Virus record (IMG/VR): IMGVR_UViG_3300024344_000123
Location: 1-24,705 of that record
DNA: 24,705 nt
Direction: 5' to 3' (one strand)
Source of the DNA: a virus
Every line of letters begins with the position of its first letter. The first letter of the stretch is position 1. Shown piece by piece: positions 14,218 through 22,143 of this stretch. A program made the position numbers and the translations under genes. The notes under the pieces are model-generated. The model was not told the DNA's origin. It saw only the letters and a list, made by a program, of their open reading frames with translations, and searched no databases.

Positions 14218-14709
14218 CTAGTCATCCTTACCATCACGGACGAACGGACGCCAAACTTCTAGCTCCGCAAGACCCGCTGACGGCGTACCGATATCACTAG
14301 CACCGAGCATGTTGCTAACAAAATCACCAGCAACATTTGCATCATCAATACTGCCAGCCGTGGATGTCAGATAACAATCACCGTTATCTGCAAACCCCGA
14401 CAATACTTTCCCAACAGCCTTGCCCTGAATCTGATACCAGCCATACCGACTAGCGACATTGATAGACATTGCCACGGCAACTGGGCCAACACCGTTCGCT
14501 GACGCAAGTGCAGTAGTAAAGTCATCGGGACTATAGATCACTATTGATCCCACAACCGTAGAAGCAACACCTGTGAGGTAAATAAATTCACCAGCATTGT
14601 AAGTTGGATCTACGGCACGAACGACTGTTCCCAAAGGAACTTCTACGCTAGTAGAGATATCAGCAATGGCTTGACTGTATGGAAAGGTTTCAGTAATATG
14701 AAAAGCCAT
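14218..14709 (-). CDS. Putative capsid decoration protein, 163 aa
   Basis: Beta-rich 163-residue protein with a strong AGGAGGT site. The segment around VAMSINVASRYGWYQIQGKAVGKVL, with the Gly-Asp turn after it (SGFADNGDCYL), resembles a pattern I recall from decoration-type proteins next to capsid genes in marine phages. Its position two genes after the capsid fits a cement or decoration role on the outer head surface. The stop lies about 25 bases before the hairpin at 14158-14192, so this gene closes the head expression block. The function is inferred. Confidence 0.75.
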   Translation of the reverse strand: MAFHITETFPYSQAIADISTSVEVPLGTVVRAVDPTYNAGEFIYLTGVASTVVGSIVIYSPDDFTTALASANGVGPVAVAMSINVASRYGWYQIQGKAVGKVLSGFADNGDCYLTSTAGSIDDANVAGDFVSNMLGASDIGTPSAGLAELEVWRPFVRDGKDD

Positions 14710-14750
14710 TTAAACCTCCTGCTAAATTGAAAAGTTTCGTGCTACACCAC

Positions 14751-15038
14751 CTAGATAATCCCTGCCGTAAACCGATAGGTATCAGCGGCCTCTGTCTGCA
14801 CACCAATTGAACCATTCTGTGCAGTAGAGAAATCCTCTGTTGTGTTTATTGTCACCCTTGGATCATTTGTTGCATCATCCGTAGTACATTCCAAGTGACA
14901 ATAAAGAAGATATCGACCAGTACCTGCCAGTGCAAAGACTCGCGCAGTCGTATCAGCTTCGATTTGACCCGTCAAGACAAAGTGATCACCAGCAGAGTGC
15001 AAAGATTTTGTATCATATGTAATATCACCAGCCGCCAT
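14751..15038 (-). CDS. Putative head-associated beta-rich protein, 95 aa
   Basis: A small beta-rich protein with a perfect AGGAGGT ribosome-binding site just upstream, immediately after the capsid gene. Alternating hydrophobic strands (HFVLTGQIEA, RVFALAGTGRYLLYCHLEC, RVTINTTEDF) suggest a compact beta sandwich. There is no membrane segment. Gene order and strong translation signals make a capsid decoration or minor head role plausible, but I do not recognise the family. Confidence 0.75.
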   Translation of the reverse strand: MAAGDITYDTKSLHSAGDHFVLTGQIEADTTARVFALAGTGRYLLYCHLECTTDDATNDPRVTINTTEDFSTAQNGSIGVQTEAADTYRFTAGII

Positions 15039-15050
15039 ATTAACCTCCTA

Positions 15051-16052
15051 TCAGGTTACGCCAGCCAGCTTACCCTGCTTACGGCGGTTATCACAAAGCA
15101 GATTACCCATAAAGAACATCTGGTCAACGCCAGAGTTCTGGTTAATCGGCTTCTGCAACCCAGCACCAGAAGGAGCAAAGTTAGCATCTTCGTGAACGTA
15201 CAGATACAGGTGATTCAGGTTAAGGACATAAACCGTACCGGAGGTACAGTAGTCAGACCAAATAAACGGAACACCACGGAACGTCAGCGCACCAATTCCA
15301 CCATCGGCTGACATATCCATCATCTGATAACGCGCCTGTGGCTGAAGCGATGCCTCATAAGCTTCGTGAATAGTGCGGGTGGTTACATACAGGTTGGGGC
15401 TTGAATCCGCGCCCTCTGAACCCTGCGAAGCCTGATTCGACACTGAGCGAAGGTTGGGAAGCAGATTTACAGCCGCCGCACCAACACTCGTAGCAACTTT
15501 ATTTTGCCATGCCGTATTGCCTGTAGGAACAGCGGCGTATGCCGTTGTGCCCGGGGACGTTTCGATTATAGCTTCTAGTCCCGTAATGTCTTTAGAGCCG
15601 TTACCCGTACCATCCGAATAAATACCCGTAGTAATCTGGTCAACAAGAGACTTAACAGCATTGTTCAAGCGTCCCTGAAGAAGATCAAAGAGCTTGCTCT
15701 GCGAATCCTTGTTGATATTCTTTTCGCGCCCAGAGATAACAACAGATGCGCTATACTCTTTCCAAGCATAGAACGCCGAAGTCTGTGTCTGCTGGCGCGT
15801 AACATCCAATGCGTCTAGATCGCTAAACGACTTTGCCGTGCTATTCTTTGCCGCATCAATAGCAATGCGAAGACGCTCACCGCCAGAAACAACTCTCAAC
15901 TGACCAGCATCACGCAGTCGGCGCGTAAGGGGCGTTGCGTCAAAAATAGCATCTTGAACAACGCCGCTTTGAAGCGTATTTTCCAGCGTAGACGCCAGAA
16001 GTGACTGAATAGTTCTGCTGTCAGAAGTAGAGGCATCAACTGAAAGTGCCAT
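15051..16052 (-). CDS. Major capsid protein (probable HK97 fold)
   Basis: A 333-residue protein with a strong ribosome-binding site (GAGGTGA, 4-5 bases before ATG), consistent with high expression. Its order after portal and scaffold and its composition fit a major capsid protein. Features include an N-terminal helical arm (SRTIQSLLASTLENTLQSG), an early RVVSGGERLRI beta segment, the EYSASVVISGREKNIN region, a long helix (QGRLNNAVKSLVDQITTGIY), and a C-terminal FRGVPFIWSD strand followed by VYVLNLNHLYLYVHED. This layout is typical of HK97-fold capsid proteins that bind as pre-formed subunits. No N-terminal protease-cleaved domain is apparent. The fold call is inference from pattern. Confidence 0.88.
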   Translation of the reverse strand: MALSVDASTSDSRTIQSLLASTLENTLQSGVVQDAIFDATPLTRRLRDAGQLRVVSGGERLRIAIDAAKNSTAKSFSDLDALDVTRQQTQTSAFYAWKEYSASVVISGREKNINKDSQSKLFDLLQGRLNNAVKSLVDQITTGIYSDGTGNGSKDITGLEAIIETSPGTTAYAAVPTGNTAWQNKVATSVGAAAVNLLPNLRSVSNQASQGSEGADSSPNLYVTTRTIHEAYEASLQPQARYQMMDMSADGGIGALTFRGVPFIWSDYCTSGTVYVLNLNHLYLYVHEDANFAPSGAGLQKPINQNSGVDQMFFMGNLLCDNRRKQGKLAGVT

Positions 16053-16071
16053 ATTTCACCTCACCAAAAAT

Positions 16072-16953
16072 TTAAGATGTTTCTAAGGCTCTTCGGGCAT
16101 TATCCATAACTGAATTTAGTTTCTGGGAAATTGATTTTCCTTTGAGGTCATCAGGGTTGTAAATATTATTTGCGGTAACTCCTCCAGCATTTCGCCTTGG
16201 TACGTTTCCGCGTATCACCTGATTAACGCGCTCGTTATTTTGAGAGCGAAGCTTTTGAACGCTTTCCTCTGCACCCTGTGTAAAGGCCGCTTCAATCAGT
16301 GAGTCGAAGTTTGCGATCTTATAAAGATCTTCAAACGTCAACGCATCATGATTTTTGATGCGATTATAGACAGGAGCCATCTGTTCTTTTGCTTCTTCGT
16401 TAAGAACAAACTCTCCATTGTGCTCGTCCATTGTCCCGAAAGAATCCCCAAACATTTCAACGCCGTATTCATTTGATTCATCAACCAAATTATTACGCGC
16501 ATGATCGTCTAGATCATCCTTCTTGACATACCCCCCTCTTTCAAGGGCAAGCTCTAAAAGCTGAAGCTGTTCGTCCGGTACCTCCGCAAGAGGATCTGGA
16601 CCATCTTCGGGACTTTCGTAAATCTCGTCCTTAAGAGAATCAACTTCGTCTATCGCACCACGCAACTGCCTTTTAAGAGACTCAACTTCTCCATGATGGG
16701 TAAAATCCCTCTGAAGTCCCTTGATAACATCTGCATGTTGATCGCCTAGATTTTCTGCCACATCTCTGAGAACTTGATCAATGCCGGGGCGTCTGGCGGT
16801 TTCCTCTTGTGGACCTTCCGTTGCCCAACCCGCACCACCTTCACTCTCAACTACCTGTGCTTCCCCTTCATCAGCAGTTTCCCCGGACCCAACGACTTGC
16901 TCAATGGCAGTTTCGCGGATGCCCTCAGGGACTTGCAATGAAATTGAATTCAT
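16072..16953 (-). CDS. Probable scaffolding protein
   Basis: A 293-residue strongly acidic protein directly before the capsid gene, the normal place for a scaffold that templates prohead assembly and then leaves. Residues 1-55 are acidic and probably disordered. About residues 80-112 have heptad-like spacing (GEVESLKRQLRGAIDEVDSL) that suggests a coiled coil. The C-terminal third becomes basic (RGNVPRRNAGG, then SISQKLNSVMDNARRAL), resembling the basic helical C-terminus by which scaffolds bind capsid protein. No protease motif is evident. The assignment rests on position, acidity and predicted helix, since scaffolds share little sequence. Confidence 0.8.
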   Translation of the reverse strand: MNSISLQVPEGIRETAIEQVVGSGETADEGEAQVVESEGGAGWATEGPQEETARRPGIDQVLRDVAENLGDQHADVIKGLQRDFTHHGEVESLKRQLRGAIDEVDSLKDEIYESPEDGPDPLAEVPDEQLQLLELALERGGYVKKDDLDDHARNNLVDESNEYGVEMFGDSFGTMDEHNGEFVLNEEAKEQMAPVYNRIKNHDALTFEDLYKIANFDSLIEAAFTQGAEESVQKLRSQNNERVNQVIRGNVPRRNAGGVTANNIYNPDDLKGKSISQKLNSVMDNARRALETS

Positions 16954-16954
16954 T

Positions 16955-17440
16955 TTATTTTTCCTTCCCGATTTTAGATCCTTGTGCTACAGATTTTCGA
17001 TGGTCCGTTGAAAGATCACCGACCCGATGTATAGTTTCGCTACCATCCCTGCTTACGGTAGCAACAGTTTTATTGTCTCTTGCTTTTCTTGCGGTTTCTT
17101 GTTTGTACTGCTCACTGGAAAGACTGATTCCAGCAAGATCCCTAACACCTCCCCCATAATCATTGTGATTACGAGAACCTCCTACTGCATCTCCAGCTTC
17201 TTGAACACCCAAGGCATTCATTACCTGCCTTCGTTCCCGTCTCCCCGAAATATCTACGCCAAGCCCCTCATCGTAGTAAGGCTCAAAAGGCTGAAAGCCC
17301 CTGATCGCCCTGAGGGGGAATTGGTATTCCAGTGAGTTTCCACACAGAGAACAGAGCCGCACATGTTTGCGGTTGTCATACTCAGTAAAATGTGTTTCAG
17401 TATTACTGCAAGCTACGCACTTATAATCATATGAAGGCAT
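16955..17440 (-). CDS. FmdB-type zinc-ribbon protein in head module
   Basis: The N-terminus is a zinc ribbon of the FmdB kind: MPSYDYKC with C8 and C11, then C30 and C33-G34, giving a CxxC-x18-CxxC metal site. The remaining ~125 residues are polar and charged, Gly- and Arg-rich, with no recognisable fold. A purine-rich GGAAG lies 9 bases upstream of the ATG. It sits between the portal and the probable scaffold. I recall similar zinc-ribbon genes at this place in marine phages. Whether it acts in assembly or in gene regulation cannot be told from sequence. Confidence 0.8.
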   Translation of the reverse strand: MPSYDYKCVACSNTETHFTEYDNRKHVRLCSLCGNSLEYQFPLRAIRGFQPFEPYYDEGLGVDISGRRERRQVMNALGVQEAGDAVGGSRNHNDYGGGVRDLAGISLSSEQYKQETARKARDNKTVATVSRDGSETIHRVGDLSTDHRKSVAQGSKIGKEK

Positions 17441-17446
17441 CCCAGT

Positions 17447-17590
17447 TTACTTCCTTTTATCTACGCAAATATCTGAAAACACCGCATCTACCGGATTGTT
17501 TTTCTTCTTCCGCTTCTTCTTAGGATCTTTTTCCCGCGTAGAAGCTGACAGGCTACGCATAGCGCGTATATCTACCGTTGGTTCTAGCAT
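17447..17590 (-). CDS. Possible lysine-rich microprotein, 47 aa
   Basis: I translated this from the 203-base gap between the portal and the zinc-ribbon gene. ATG at 17590 opens 47 codons ending in TAA at 17447-17449. The product starts MLEPTVDIRAMRSLSAS, has a basic run KDPKKKRKKKNN, and then the tail PVDAVFSDI. No clear Shine-Dalgarno sequence precedes it, which lowers confidence. The stop lies just before the next gene. The basic run followed by VDxxFS also occurs in the 46-residue ORF at 5163-5303, which supports it being real. Function unknown. Confidence 0.48.
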   Translation of the reverse strand: MLEPTVDIRAMRSLSASTREKDPKKKRKKKNNPVDAVFSDICVDKRK

Positions 17591-17643
17591 AGACAAAGCA
17601 TTCTTTTAATACAATTATACAGTCATTATTGTTTTTTCAGGTT

Positions 17644-19746
17644 TTACGTCAATCTCTCAGCCTCAGAGGTTTGTCTTGCTGGAGCATTGGCACCCTGTGC
17701 AAATTGCTGTGGGTTAGCTGGCCCCGGGGACGCTCCTTCTGGACCAAAGTCTCCACCACCACTCAGTGAGGAAAATGCCTGAAGTGTTTTCTGTAGGGCA
17801 ACGGGATCATCAGCCAGTGACTGCAACACCTCTTGAACCTCAGACTGAGAAGCAGGGACGAGAGTTTCAGGATCTTGAATATCATACCCCCTACGCAAAA
17901 GAAGCTCAAGCGCCTTGGCGATGTTCGGAGGCGGTAGCTGTAGGTTGAGAAAGGCTGGAACCGTGCCTACCAAGAGGTTGAACAGGTCGAGAAGATTCTT
18001 TCTCTCAACAGCCATAGAAGCCTGTTTCGGCGCAACGTCAATTCGGAAGTTGTATTCTCCCTTGGCAATTTCTTCACTTACCGCAATCCAGTTGTTCGTT
18101 CGCGGGTCAATAAGGAATTGGCGGTCTGGCTTGAACTGCTGGTGTAGTTGCCAGAACTTTCTAGCCGTTTCTACTTGCATCCCCTGAAAGAGGTTGGCTC
18201 TGGCCGCTTCACGGGCATTGTTTCTCTTTTCTATAATCTGAGACTCAGTAGCTGTTTCAGCAGTGATGTTACGCGATGGTTGCGGAGTACCTGCCGTTCG
18301 ATCCAGAAAGTTCTGAATCATATTCAAAAACTGATCTTTATCATTTGGAACTTGCTGAAAGGGCAGAGCAAGGATAGGCATATTGCCGCCGCTGAATTGA
18401 TTTAGATTATCTACTCCAAAGACTGACCCGTCAGGAGCATCCAGCACAGCCTGTATCTCATCTTTATCAAAAGTGTTCTGATCATAGATAAAGATATTCT
18501 TGCTCTTTCTTAGCGTATACAGCATTGAATCCAAGAACTCATTCATGAGAGTCTGGATGTTATCTGCTCCAGCAAGTGTCAGAATGGGCTTATTAATCCA
18601 AGTCTTGGTATTAGTTGTGAACTTTAGAAGAGTAGCTGGATAATCTTCTATGTTTTCATAGGGCCACTCTTCGTCATGTTGCAGTAGCTTATCGTGCCCT
18701 TCAGCAATAGTAACCAGAACGTTTCTGGTCTGGTTGTGAGACACGGGGAAATCCCTTGCCCATATCTCCCAACCCTCAACCATTGCATAATCCTCAAAGG
18801 TTTCGCCCTGATCCCTGCCCTCTAGCGTTTTAAAGTTAAAACCCTTTTGGCCCTGCCCGTCAATAGACAGTCTGGCATTGGGCTTAAGGTCTTCCGTGTT
18901 CTCGTAGTTAGGGTTATTCTTCCACCAGTGAAGAGGTTGTCGAATACGGAAAGCTACCCATCGGGCATCTGTGAGTCCCTCAGTTGCGTAAGGGTCCATA
19001 AGGAAGTCATCAGCTTGCCACCTTGTCCCGAAAGGAGATTCCCACTTAACTGTAGTATCTACAACAGGTTGGTCTAGGTTTTTAAGTTCTTTGTGGTGTG
19101 ATATATGATTTTCTAAAACCTCAACTATTTCCTGTGGCAAACCCACAGTATCTTTCATCTCAGTATGAGCTTGTATATGCTCATCATGGTTCTGGTTTAC
19201 GGTTGGTTTTGTAACAGAACCCTCAAAGATAATTTGGTTTTCTACCTCTGAGTCATCTTCGACAATTTCAGAAACATCCCCATAATAGACTTCGGCCTGA
19301 CTTTCAAGAACGGCAGACCAGCCCACCTTCTTAACTGCATAGGGTAGCAGATGCGCGTCTAGGGCAAGATGCCTATCTTGTTGAAACTGCCCCGATTCCT
19401 CGTACCAGTAATTAATTGCCTTCTCTACAACATTGGCTCCTTCTGTCGCAATAGAGTTACCCGGGCTGACATTAAACTGCGGGTTTCTCTCCAGCATATT
19501 AGCTACGCTTTGATCTACCCACGCAAAAACCAAGGACGCCTTAACGCGCATATTGTTTTCAGTGTCGTTGTGAGAGTTCCATTCTAGGTTATCCTCACGC
19601 TCAGTAGTAGCCATGTTGTTATACAGACGAACCATGCGCCTTCCAGCCTTCATGTATGGCTCTATAAAATTTACCGCTTTCTTTAGCTCAGATTGCCAAA
19701 AGGAAATCTTTCCCGAATCATCAGTGGGATAATGTTCTTGTGCCAT
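17644..19746 (-). CDS. Portal protein
   Basis: A 700-residue protein directly after the large terminase, as expected for the dodecameric portal through which DNA enters and leaves the capsid. The N-terminal part has features typical of podoviral portals: a helical start, then MVRLYNNMAT and VFAWVDQSVANMLERNPQF near residues 40-110, and later a long region with QTLMNEFLDSMLYTLRKSKN. The C-terminal 120 residues are helical, then Gln/Pro/Ala-rich. The length suits the P22-like/T7-like connector group better than short siphoviral portals. Translation is coupled to the terminase by a 1-base overlap. The family call rests on position, length and these patterns. Confidence 0.92.
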   Translation of the reverse strand: MAQEHYPTDDSGKISFWQSELKKAVNFIEPYMKAGRRMVRLYNNMATTEREDNLEWNSHNDTENNMRVKASLVFAWVDQSVANMLERNPQFNVSPGNSIATEGANVVEKAINYWYEESGQFQQDRHLALDAHLLPYAVKKVGWSAVLESQAEVYYGDVSEIVEDDSEVENQIIFEGSVTKPTVNQNHDEHIQAHTEMKDTVGLPQEIVEVLENHISHHKELKNLDQPVVDTTVKWESPFGTRWQADDFLMDPYATEGLTDARWVAFRIRQPLHWWKNNPNYENTEDLKPNARLSIDGQGQKGFNFKTLEGRDQGETFEDYAMVEGWEIWARDFPVSHNQTRNVLVTIAEGHDKLLQHDEEWPYENIEDYPATLLKFTTNTKTWINKPILTLAGADNIQTLMNEFLDSMLYTLRKSKNIFIYDQNTFDKDEIQAVLDAPDGSVFGVDNLNQFSGGNMPILALPFQQVPNDKDQFLNMIQNFLDRTAGTPQPSRNITAETATESQIIEKRNNAREAARANLFQGMQVETARKFWQLHQQFKPDRQFLIDPRTNNWIAVSEEIAKGEYNFRIDVAPKQASMAVERKNLLDLFNLLVGTVPAFLNLQLPPPNIAKALELLLRRGYDIQDPETLVPASQSEVQEVLQSLADDPVALQKTLQAFSSLSGGGDFGPEGASPGPANPQQFAQGANAPARQTSEAERLT

Positions 19747-21338
19747 TATGAGAGTGCCTCGCTAACACCGTCTTCAATGAGATCTTGCATGATCGCTTCG
19801 TCCAGATCAACGGGTGAGTCAGGAACCATAAACGATTCCCTGTTGTTGCTTCTTTTCTTGATCTTTTTGTACCAGTTTGGAGTTGGGTGTGACGGCCCCT
19901 CTTCCTTGTCAGGATCTTTGCCCGACAGTGCCCCCATCACGAAATACCGCGTATCATCACAGGCGTGATCTTCACCCTTTGTGTTCATGTCCTCTCTGGG
20001 GTTATCTTCGTCCCCGGCATGAACGGCGTTTTCCATAGACCGCTCAAAGTCTTGGCATTCAGGGAAGTAGTATAAACGTGGCTTCTTCGTCAGTGTACCA
20101 TCCGATGCTTTCTTCCACGAAAGGGCCTCTTTCAGATATCTCCACCCCGCCAGCCTGTTCTTGACAGAAGGGACTACTTGTATTCCCGCTTCCTTCTTGA
20201 ATACATCTGAAATCATCCGATTCATCTGCCCGTAATTTGCCGCCGCTCTGGTGTAGAAAATCGACGTGTCCGCAAACACCCTCTCTGGAAACCTCCCACC
20301 AGTGTACGGGCAACTTACTATCAGCTCTCGTATGCGACCAGCGTACTCCGAAACCCATAAGCCACCTTGGTAAAATTCTGCCAACCGATACGCAACGCCC
20401 TCAGTATCTACAGCCCAAAGACCAAAAGAAGTAGGAGCCGCTTCGCCGTAATCTAAAGATCCATATATTCTCCAATTGTATGGTACCTTCCCGTCTGGTA
20501 ACACCTCATTAGGATCAGCAGAGTGTATCACCGGATCAAACATCGTAAAAAACTTGCCAAAGAAGACGTTGAAGTTTCCAGTGAGCCACGCTTCCTGAAG
20601 CTGTGGGTTGCCCTCTGTGGCTGATTTTAATCGCCCTAGGTACCCCGGGTCGGCATCAAGAAGTGCCCTGTTCTCCCGCACAGAAGACCTCAGAAACATT
20701 CGCGACATCTCCGTTTCTGGATCTGTAAACAACTCTCCCCCGATATCGGTTGGGTCGTTTGGAATAAAGAAGTACCTCTTTATCCATCCCAGACCTGGCC
20801 CCCCGGGATTTCCTGTAGACCTTATCCTTTTCGGGATACCTTTCACGGGGGATCGGAGACACGCCTTCAGCTTGTTGTATGGGCGCTGGGTAGGCCAATG
20901 CGGTAGCTCGTCCCACCCTATCCATGTGTACTGTATTCCAAGATGCTTATCTGCATCGGAGTCCTCTGCCATGTGGAAGAAAAGTAGCTTGGCTCCGTTC
21001 GGAAAGTGCCACTCAAGCGTCCCCTCTTTAAATACAGATCCGGGAAACCAGATGTGATAAAGTTCTTTAGACTTATCAATAATCTCCCTGAACTGGCTAA
21101 AAGTCTTCCTGAAAAGAACTCCCTTCCAGTCCTTCCCATATCTTTTAATGTCTGCCGCAAAATCAGCAAGAAGCCAATCAGTTTTCCCGCCCCCACGATT
21201 ACCACCACCAAAAAGCTCGTCGCAGAAGTGCCTAGCTTCTAGTGCGTCCATTTGAAATCCGGGCTGTGGTAGCCACGGATTTTTCTGCTCTTCTGATTGC
21301 TCTGATTCGGCCTGAGGGTCCAGTTCGCTAGTAATCAT
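19746..21338 (-). CDS. terL: Terminase large subunit (packaging ATPase/nuclease)
   Basis: The motor that drives DNA into the prohead and cuts it. The N-terminal ATPase domain shows a Walker A motif GGGNRGGGKT (residues 44-53), a Walker B motif YTWIGWDE ending at D143-E144, and a coupling motif STGNPGG (174-180). The C-terminal RNase H-like nuclease domain shows the expected acidic positions: D296 in SLDYG, D357 in FADTS, and D457/D461 in GEDHACDDTRY. At 530 residues it has the full two-domain length. The stop overlaps the portal start in TAATG. The visible motifs appear intact, so it is probably functional. Confidence 0.97.
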   Translation of the reverse strand: MITSELDPQAESEQSEEQKNPWLPQPGFQMDALEARHFCDELFGGGNRGGGKTDWLLADFAADIKRYGKDWKGVLFRKTFSQFREIIDKSKELYHIWFPGSVFKEGTLEWHFPNGAKLLFFHMAEDSDADKHLGIQYTWIGWDELPHWPTQRPYNKLKACLRSPVKGIPKRIRSTGNPGGPGLGWIKRYFFIPNDPTDIGGELFTDPETEMSRMFLRSSVRENRALLDADPGYLGRLKSATEGNPQLQEAWLTGNFNVFFGKFFTMFDPVIHSADPNEVLPDGKVPYNWRIYGSLDYGEAAPTSFGLWAVDTEGVAYRLAEFYQGGLWVSEYAGRIRELIVSCPYTGGRFPERVFADTSIFYTRAAANYGQMNRMISDVFKKEAGIQVVPSVKNRLAGWRYLKEALSWKKASDGTLTKKPRLYYFPECQDFERSMENAVHAGDEDNPREDMNTKGEDHACDDTRYFVMGALSGKDPDKEEGPSHPTPNWYKKIKKRSNNRESFMVPDSPVDLDEAIMQDLIEDGVSEALS

Positions 21339-21350
21339 CTCTTAAAACAG

Positions 21351-21662
21351 TTATCTGCATTTCCATCTGCGCCTAGCTTGTCTTAGCCTAGAGTTTGGGT
21401 CTTTTGCCGCTTTAGGGAACTTTTTCATTTGCCCTGCACTTCTAGCACAGAAAGACTTTCTGCGACCAGCATCTTTAGATCCAGCCTTTACTTTTCCGGT
21501 CACAGCAGTCTTTAGCTTAGAGCCGGGATTGTCGCGCCGATATTTAGCCACACCAGCCCTAGTCATCCCTGCACCACTCTTTGTGGACCTAAAATACTTT
21601 TTTGTTTTAGGTGGCTGTTTGTCTCGTTTTCTTTTGTAGGTTTTGTCTGGAGAATTAGCCAT
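21351..21662 (-). CDS. Short highly basic phage protein (DUF6321-like)
   Basis: A 103-residue protein extremely rich in Lys and Arg. The core from about residue 26 (STKSGAGMTRAGVAKYRR, then NPGSKLKTAVTGKVK and RRKSFCARSAGQMKK) resembles, from memory, a conserved family of small phage proteins labelled DUF6321. It has two cysteines, C72 and C102, and no membrane segment. Its charge suggests nucleic-acid binding. Its position between the small and large terminase genes suggests a link to packaging, but that is inference. The start overlaps the small terminase stop in ATGGCTAA, and the large terminase begins about 12 bases after its stop. Confidence 0.82.
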   Translation of the reverse strand: MANSPDKTYKRKRDKQPPKTKKYFRSTKSGAGMTRAGVAKYRRDNPGSKLKTAVTGKVKAGSKDAGRRKSFCARSAGQMKKFPKAAKDPNSRLRQARRRWKCR

Positions 21663-22131
21663 TGTTCTGATCTTCGGAAGATAATTCCAAGTTACGCTTC
21701 TTCATACGTTCCAGCCACTGGTCATGGTTTTTGGGCGCATCATCCAGCACCGGAGGACCAGACACAGTAACATTCTGCTCTATGACCTGTTTCTGTCCAA
21801 ACCTTCCGTTGCGCGTACGCTCCAGCAACCACCCCAGATTCTGCCAAGACGTTCCGTTTCTGTGGGCATTGCGTATCTCGTTAAGAATTGTTACCTCTGC
21901 CGCCGCATACGCATCCTCAAGTCTCTCGCGAAACTCTGTGTAGACATTTTCCTCGCCAGCAAGCGATGCGCGTTCGGCAAGGCGTATGTATTTGTTGAGC
22001 GTTGATTGCGATATGCCAGCGGCCCTACAGGCTGTTTGCACATAATTGCCGTCCGATATATACTGACAAATCGTATCCGTTATTGTCGGATCAGATTCTA
22101 TTTTAGGAATTTGACTTTCGTGTCTAGCCAC
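21655..22131 (-). CDS. terS: Terminase small subunit (probable)
   Basis: The small terminase recognises packaging sites on phage DNA and presents them to the large-subunit motor. About 30 residues from the chosen start there is a helix-turn-helix of the kind common in phage small terminases, with the core QTACRAAGISQSTLNKYIRL. A helical oligomerisation-like region (FRERLEDAYAAAEVTILNEI) and a polar C-terminal tail follow. I start at the GTG at 22131 (158 residues) because AAGGGG lies 6 bases upstream. A TTG at 22161 would extend the frame by 10 residues but has no comparable site and overlaps the upstream gene. The gene lies two genes ahead of the large terminase and overlaps the next gene by 8 bases. 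Confidence 0.82.
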   Translation of the reverse strand: MARHESQIPKIESDPTITDTICQYISDGNYVQTACRAAGISQSTLNKYIRLAERASLAGEENVYTEFRERLEDAYAAAEVTILNEIRNAHRNGTSWQNLGWLLERTRNGRFGQKQVIEQNVTVSGPPVLDDAPKNHDQWLERMKKRNLELSSEDQNNG

Positions 22132-22137
22132 TGAATG

Positions 22138-22143
22138 CCCCTT
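22138..22143 (-). promoter_or_regulatory. Ribosome-binding site fixing the terS start
   Basis: On the minus strand this reads AAGGGG and lies 6 bases before a GTG codon. It favours the GTG at 22131 over the upstream TTG as the start of the small terminase gene. It overlaps the TAA stop of the preceding gene, consistent with coupled translation. Confidence 0.6.

Noticed and set aside
17614-17619. Perfect TATAAT on the minus strand downstream of the portal gene
   Set aside because: It lies in an AT-rich gap before a small ORF, but no acceptable -35 element is found 16-18 bases upstream and there is no extended -10 TG. A chance match in AT-rich sequence cannot be excluded, so no promoter is called.
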